Below are positions 61,266 to 64,000 of a stretch of 64,000 nucleotides of DNA, in pieces. Each line of letters starts with the position of its first letter. The first letter of the stretch is position 1. Position numbers and translations under genes: made by a program. This DNA is from Marinobacter sp. 2_MG-2023 (lineage in GTDB: Bacteria; Pseudomonadota; Gammaproteobacteria; Pseudomonadales; Oleiphilaceae), in NCBI RefSeq assembly GCF_030546935.1, contig NZ_JAUOPH010000001.1:124001-188000 (forward strand), written 5' to 3'. The notes under the pieces were generated by a model. The model made no database searches and had not been told where the DNA came from. It worked only from the letters and a program-made list of their open reading frames with translations.

Positions 61266-62096
61266 TTATTCCAGCAGTTCGAGAGGATTAAAGATTGTCG
61301 CAAGTCCATCATCGACAGGCAAATCCTGCCCCGCCAGACTGCGCGCAGGTACAACTCCGATAACGCTGTTGAGGAGAAAAAGCCCTCGGCAATGAGCCCC
61401 CAATGCATCCTCGACACTCACATCACGCTCGACGACAAGCTCCCCCTTGGCTCTGAGCCTTTCCAGCGCCCACTGCCGCAGCACACCGGCGACAGCAAGG
61501 CTTCTTACAGGCGGTGTCACCCAGCCGTCAGACATTTTCAAGAGTAGATTGGTTCGAGTGCCCTCAACCAGATTACCGGCACTGTCAGACATGATGACTT
61601 CGAACAGATCACCCTCAATCTCCCGGGCAGCCATAACCTGTTCCAGCCGGTTGAGCGACTTGATCCCAGCAAGAAGCGAATTTACTGTCAGGGGTACCCG
61701 AGAGAAGTCAACCGCAACACCAGAGGCCGTCGGAGCCTCAGGCATTGGCCCGGCAGATACCATAAGATTCGGGCTGACTCCCGGGCCCGGTCGATATCCC
61801 CGCCCACCCTCTCCGCGGGTAAGAGTCAATTTGAGTACCCAGGCGCCGTCTTCCTGCTCGCTCGCATACCGGCCAGAATAACGGCTGATTGCGGCAGTAG
61901 TGGCTTTTCGAAGCTCTGTCAGAGAAACCGGAATACCCAACCGCCCCGCATCACGAACCATCCGGTCAAGGTGACGGGAAAGCAGCACACCCCGAGTTCC
62001 GTGCATTCTTATGGTTTCGAACAAGCCATCCCCGTAAGCTGCACCCCGGTCACGGGCAGGGAAACCACCTTCATCAGCCCAACGCAGGTTGAACAT
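61266..62096 (-). CDS. pabC: Aminodeoxychorismate lyase
   Basis: A 276-residue PLP enzyme of fold type IV that releases p-aminobenzoate and pyruvate from 4-amino-4-deoxychorismate in folate synthesis. The PLP lysine is Lys146 (AGIKSLNR). RDRGAAYGDGLFETIR (15-30) is the family N-terminus. The start ATG lies six bases after the fabF stop, so it is part of the fabF operon; its neighbours mltG and tmk match the E. coli order. Confidence 0.94.
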   Translation of the reverse strand: MFNLRWADEGGFPARDRGAAYGDGLFETIRMHGTRGVLLSRHLDRMVRDAGRLGIPVSLTELRKATTAAISRYSGRYASEQEDGAWVLKLTLTRGEGGRGYRPGPGVSPNLMVSAGPMPEAPTASGVAVDFSRVPLTVNSLLAGIKSLNRLEQVMAAREIEGDLFEVIMSDSAGNLVEGTRTNLLLKMSDGWVTPPVRSLAVAGVLRQWALERLRAKGELVVERDVSVEDALGAHCRGLFLLNSVIGVVPARSLAGQDLPVDDGLATIFNPLELLE

Positions 62097-62102
62097 ACCT
62101 AC

Positions 62103-63350
62103 TCAGCCTTCGTAGCGGCTGACAATCAAAGTACCGTTGGTGCCGCCAAAGCCAAATGAATTGGACAAAGCCACGCGGACATCTGCCTTACGGCAGGCAT
62201 TGGGCACAAGATCGAGATCGCAGCCTTCAGCCGGGTTATCGAGGTTGATGGTTGGCGGCAATACGCCATCACGTATCGCAAGCAGGGAAAAAATCGCCTC
62301 CACGGCGCCCGCCGCACCAAGCAAGTGTCCAGTCATGGACTTTGTACTGCTCATGGCCACCCGGCTTGCGTGGTCACCAAGCACACGTTTGACCGCCGCA
62401 ACTTCAGCCACATCGCCCACAAGCGTCGATGTTCCGTGTGCATTGATGTAATCGACACTTTCAGGCTCCAAGCCGGCATCCCGCAGCGCATTGCTCATGG
62501 AGCGTGCAGCGCCTTCTCCATCTTCCGGCGGCGCTGTAATGTGGTGGGCATCATCACTCATACCAAATCCGACCAACTCACCGTAGATGGTTGCACCACG
62601 TTTTTTAGCGTGCTCCAGCTCTTCCAGTACCAGCACCCCGGCACCGTCACTGAGCACAAATCCATCTCTGTCTCTATCCCACGGCCGGCTGGCTTTCTCA
62701 GGCTCGTCATTACGGGTAGACAGTGCCCGGGCGGATGAAAATGCAGCTATGCCTGTGCGCGTTGTGGCCATTTCAGAGCCACCGGCCAGCATCACGTCTG
62801 CATCGCCATAAGCAATGGTTCGGGCGGCGTAGCCAATATTATGCGTCCCCGTGGTGCAGGCGGTAACAATGGCGATATTTGGCCCCCGGTAACCAAACCT
62901 TATTGCGGCATTTCCGGAAATCATGTTGATGACGGACGCCGGGACAAAAAACGGTGATACTTTGCGTGGGCCCGATTTCTCCATCGTCAACACGCTCTTC
63001 TCGATATACTCCAGCCCACCAATACCTGAACCTATTGCTATACCTGCACGGTCACGATCCAGCTCGTCATATTCAGTAAGCCCACTGTCATCGACGGCTT
63101 GCTGGGCCGCAATCAGACCATAATGAATAAACGCATCAAGCTTTCTGGCTTCTTTGGTGGAAAGATAGGGGGCCAGATCCAAATTCCTGATCGCACCACC
63201 AATACGGGTGCTGTATTCGGAGGCATCAAAGCGATCGATCTTTCCAATTCCGCTACGACCTGCCTGAATAGCCTCCCAGGAAGAAGCCACATCGTTTCCC
63301 AAAGGAGACAACATACCCATGCCAGTGACCACAACCCGCCGTTTACTCAT
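62103..63350 (-). CDS. fabF: 3-oxoacyl-[acyl-carrier-protein] synthase II
   Basis: A 415-residue KAS II that elongates acyl-ACP and governs the temperature-linked C16:1 to C18:1 step. The catalytic triad is Cys165 (TACTTGTH), His305 (NAHGTST) and His342 ([10 protein letters not shown]). The start ATG lies inside a 13-bp tandem repeat, and no good ribosome-binding site stands directly before it: an AGGTG lies about 47 bases upstream instead. Mini-ORFs with ATG codons 13 and 26 bases upstream are out of frame. It is downstream of acpP but behind a terminator, so its expression may rely on read-through or an internal promoter. Confidence 0.95.
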   Translation of the reverse strand: MSKRRVVVTGMGMLSPLGNDVASSWEAIQAGRSGIGKIDRFDASEYSTRIGGAIRNLDLAPYLSTKEARKLDAFIHYGLIAAQQAVDDSGLTEYDELDRDRAGIAIGSGIGGLEYIEKSVLTMEKSGPRKVSPFFVPASVINMISGNAAIRFGYRGPNIAIVTACTTGTHNIGYAARTIAYGDADVMLAGGSEMATTRTGIAAFSSARALSTRNDEPEKASRPWDRDRDGFVLSDGAGVLVLEELEHAKKRGATIYGELVGFGMSDDAHHITAPPEDGEGAARSMSNALRDAGLEPESVDYINAHGTSTLVGDVAEVAAVKRVLGDHASRVAMSSTKSMTGHLLGAAGAVEAIFSLLAIRDGVLPPTINLDNPAEGCDLDLVPNACRKADVRVALSNSFGFGGTNGTLIVSRYEG

Positions 63351-63390
63351 ACCGTTTACCCATACCGTTTACCCATACCATTTACCCGTA
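63339..63390. repeat. 13-bp tandem repeat, four copies, across the fabF start codon
   Basis: Four head-to-tail 13-base units lie at 63339-63351, 63352-63364, 63365-63377 and 63378-63390. The two central units are identical; the outer ones differ by one and two bases. On the minus strand the unit is TATGGGTAAACGG, so each of the first three carries an ATG. The last one read is the fabF start (ATGAGTAAACGG). Since 13 is not a multiple of three, the upstream ATGs are out of frame and each opens a six-codon mini-ORF. Confidence 0.93.
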
Positions 63391-63461
63391 AGCCGTTCAC
63401 CTGCTCTTTCAACTTCCGCTGTTACTGAATGAACCCGAAGCACGGATAATTCTCAGGCAAT

Positions 63462-63501
63462 AAAAAAGCCGTCCCTCGCTGAATAACAAGGACGGCTTTT
63501 T
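63462..63501 (-). terminator. Intrinsic terminator after acpP
   Basis: A GCCGTCC/GGACGGC stem with a 15-base loop has A6 and T5 flanks, giving a T-run on the minus strand. It lies 26 bases past the acpP stop and about 110 bases before fabF. Confidence 0.85.
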
Positions 63502-63526
63502 GCCTGACTTACTTAAATGCAGAGTA

Positions 63527-63760
63527 TCAGGTATGCGCGACGATATAGTCGATCGCGTCCTGTACACTGGCAAGCTTCTCGGCTTCTTCATCCGGAATTT
63601 CAGTTTCAAATTCCTCTTCCAGTGCCATGACGAGCTCAACGGTGTCCAGTGAGTCAGCGCCAAGATCCTCTACAAAAGAAGATGAGTTCTGAACTTCGGA
63701 CTCTTTAACGCCCAACTGTTCACAAACAATCTTCTTCACGCGCTCTTCAACTGTACTCAT
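63527..63760 (-). CDS. acpP: Acyl carrier protein
   Basis: A 77-residue acidic carrier that holds growing acyl chains on a phosphopantetheine arm. The attachment site is Ser37 in the DSLDTVE motif (36-42), and the length and the [10 protein letters not shown] pattern (here [11 protein letters not shown]) are standard. The start at 63760 has GAGG five bases upstream; the open frame upstream is leader. It sits between fabG and fabF, the classical fab order, and the terminator after it makes it the most abundant product of the block. Confidence 0.98.
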   Translation of the reverse strand: MSTVEERVKKIVCEQLGVKESEVQNSSSFVEDLGADSLDTVELVMALEEEFETEIPDEEAEKLASVQDAIDYIVAHT

Positions 63761-63804
63761 AATATCCTCACTTTGTGTATCAACCAAGCAACTCAATTGC
63801 TGCC

Positions 63805-63833
63805 AGTTTAGTGTAAACCCTACCTGCAGACAA
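63805..63833 (-). promoter_or_regulatory. Possible sigma-70 promoter of acpP
   Basis: On the minus strand TTGTCT is followed, after 17 bases, by TAAACT, placing a start near 63797, about 37 bases before the acpP ATG. Both hexamers match only four of six consensus positions. Confidence 0.4.
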
Positions 63834-63895
63834 GCAGGGATTCGGTTAAACATGTTGTGCGACAAGGGGTTGCGCACGAGCCCCGGAACCGGAGC

Positions 63896-64000
63896 TTATC
63901 CCATGTACATTCCGCCATTTACGTGAATGGTTTCACCAGTCACATAGCCGGCAATATCAGACGCAAGAAACGCAACCAGAGCCGCCACTTCTTCAGGCTG
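63896..64000 (-). CDS. fabG: 3-oxoacyl-[acyl-carrier-protein] reductase, C-terminal part only
   Basis: Only the last 34 codons lie in the window, reading [19 protein letters not shown] and then [15 protein letters not shown] before TAA. This is the characteristic SDR C-terminus (SD..YVTGE.I.VNGG.YM) of FabG. The catalytic residues fall beyond the right edge. The position before acpP and fabF supports fabG. It is truncated by the window, not by mutation. Confidence 0.9.
   Translation of the reverse strand, partial: QPEEVAALVAFLASDIAGYVTGETIHVNGGMYMG

Overview
This is ordinary chromosomal DNA from a marine-type gammaproteobacterium. Gene content and protein sequence resemble Marinobacter and, more distantly, Pseudomonas. 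The grounds are the gene order lpxH-ppiB-glnS-cysS ... folD-tRNAs-tig-clpP-clpX-lon-hupB-ppiD, an Entner-Doudoroff cluster under a HexR regulator, an fpr/finR pair and AcnB. The genus is inferred from resemblance, not from a search. I see no insertion sequence, prophage, CRISPR array, rRNA or origin. The window is about 90% coding, and most genes sit in tight same-strand runs with 1-8 bp overlaps.

Layout. 0-5.3 kb: apbE and ogt; an orphan branched-chain-type binding protein; glpD, whose 3' end overlaps a convergent Fe-S uracil-DNA glycosylase. 5.3-14.5 kb: a nitroreductase, then glucose catabolism (glk, edd, pyk, eda, pgl, zwf) with its regulator hexR. The divergent pairs edd/pyk and zwf/hexR each carry two HexR-like operators about 65 bp apart. 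14.5-23.1 kb: the protein-quality-control block ppiD, hupB, lon, clpX, clpP, tig. 23.4-23.9 kb: a four-tRNA operon (Pro, Arg, His, Leu). 24.1-31.9 kb: folD, glcB, cysS, glnS, ppiB, lpxH.

32-38.4 kb: three envelope genes on the + strand: an LtaS/OpgB-like phosphoglycerol transferase or sulfatase relative, a membrane-anchored glycerophosphodiesterase and a large MscK-type channel. 38.5-42.7 kb: an aapJQMP amino-acid ABC transporter behind a clear sigma-54 promoter. 42.9-47.5 kb: a MacAB-like export operon with a hotdog thioesterase at its head and a lysozyme-like lipoprotein at its tail. 47.6-50 kb: fpr, finR, miaE. 50.2-52.8 kb: acnB. 52.9-56.8 kb: a TAXI-type TRAP transporter whose permease gene overlaps a TauE/SafE exporter gene. 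57-59.6 kb: putP and an AraC regulator. 59.6-64 kb: the fatty-acid block fabG (partial), acpP, fabF, pabC, mltG, tmk.

The features least explained by textbook annotation are: a 13-bp tandem repeat, four copies long, that spans the fabF start codon and creates out-of-frame mini-ORFs; the matched pairs of HexR operators; the phosphoglycerol transferase/phosphodiesterase/channel trio, whose first member lacks the expected metal-site histidine; and the thioesterase/MacAB-like/lysozyme-like lipoprotein operon. None is a proven new system. Each is described with a test.
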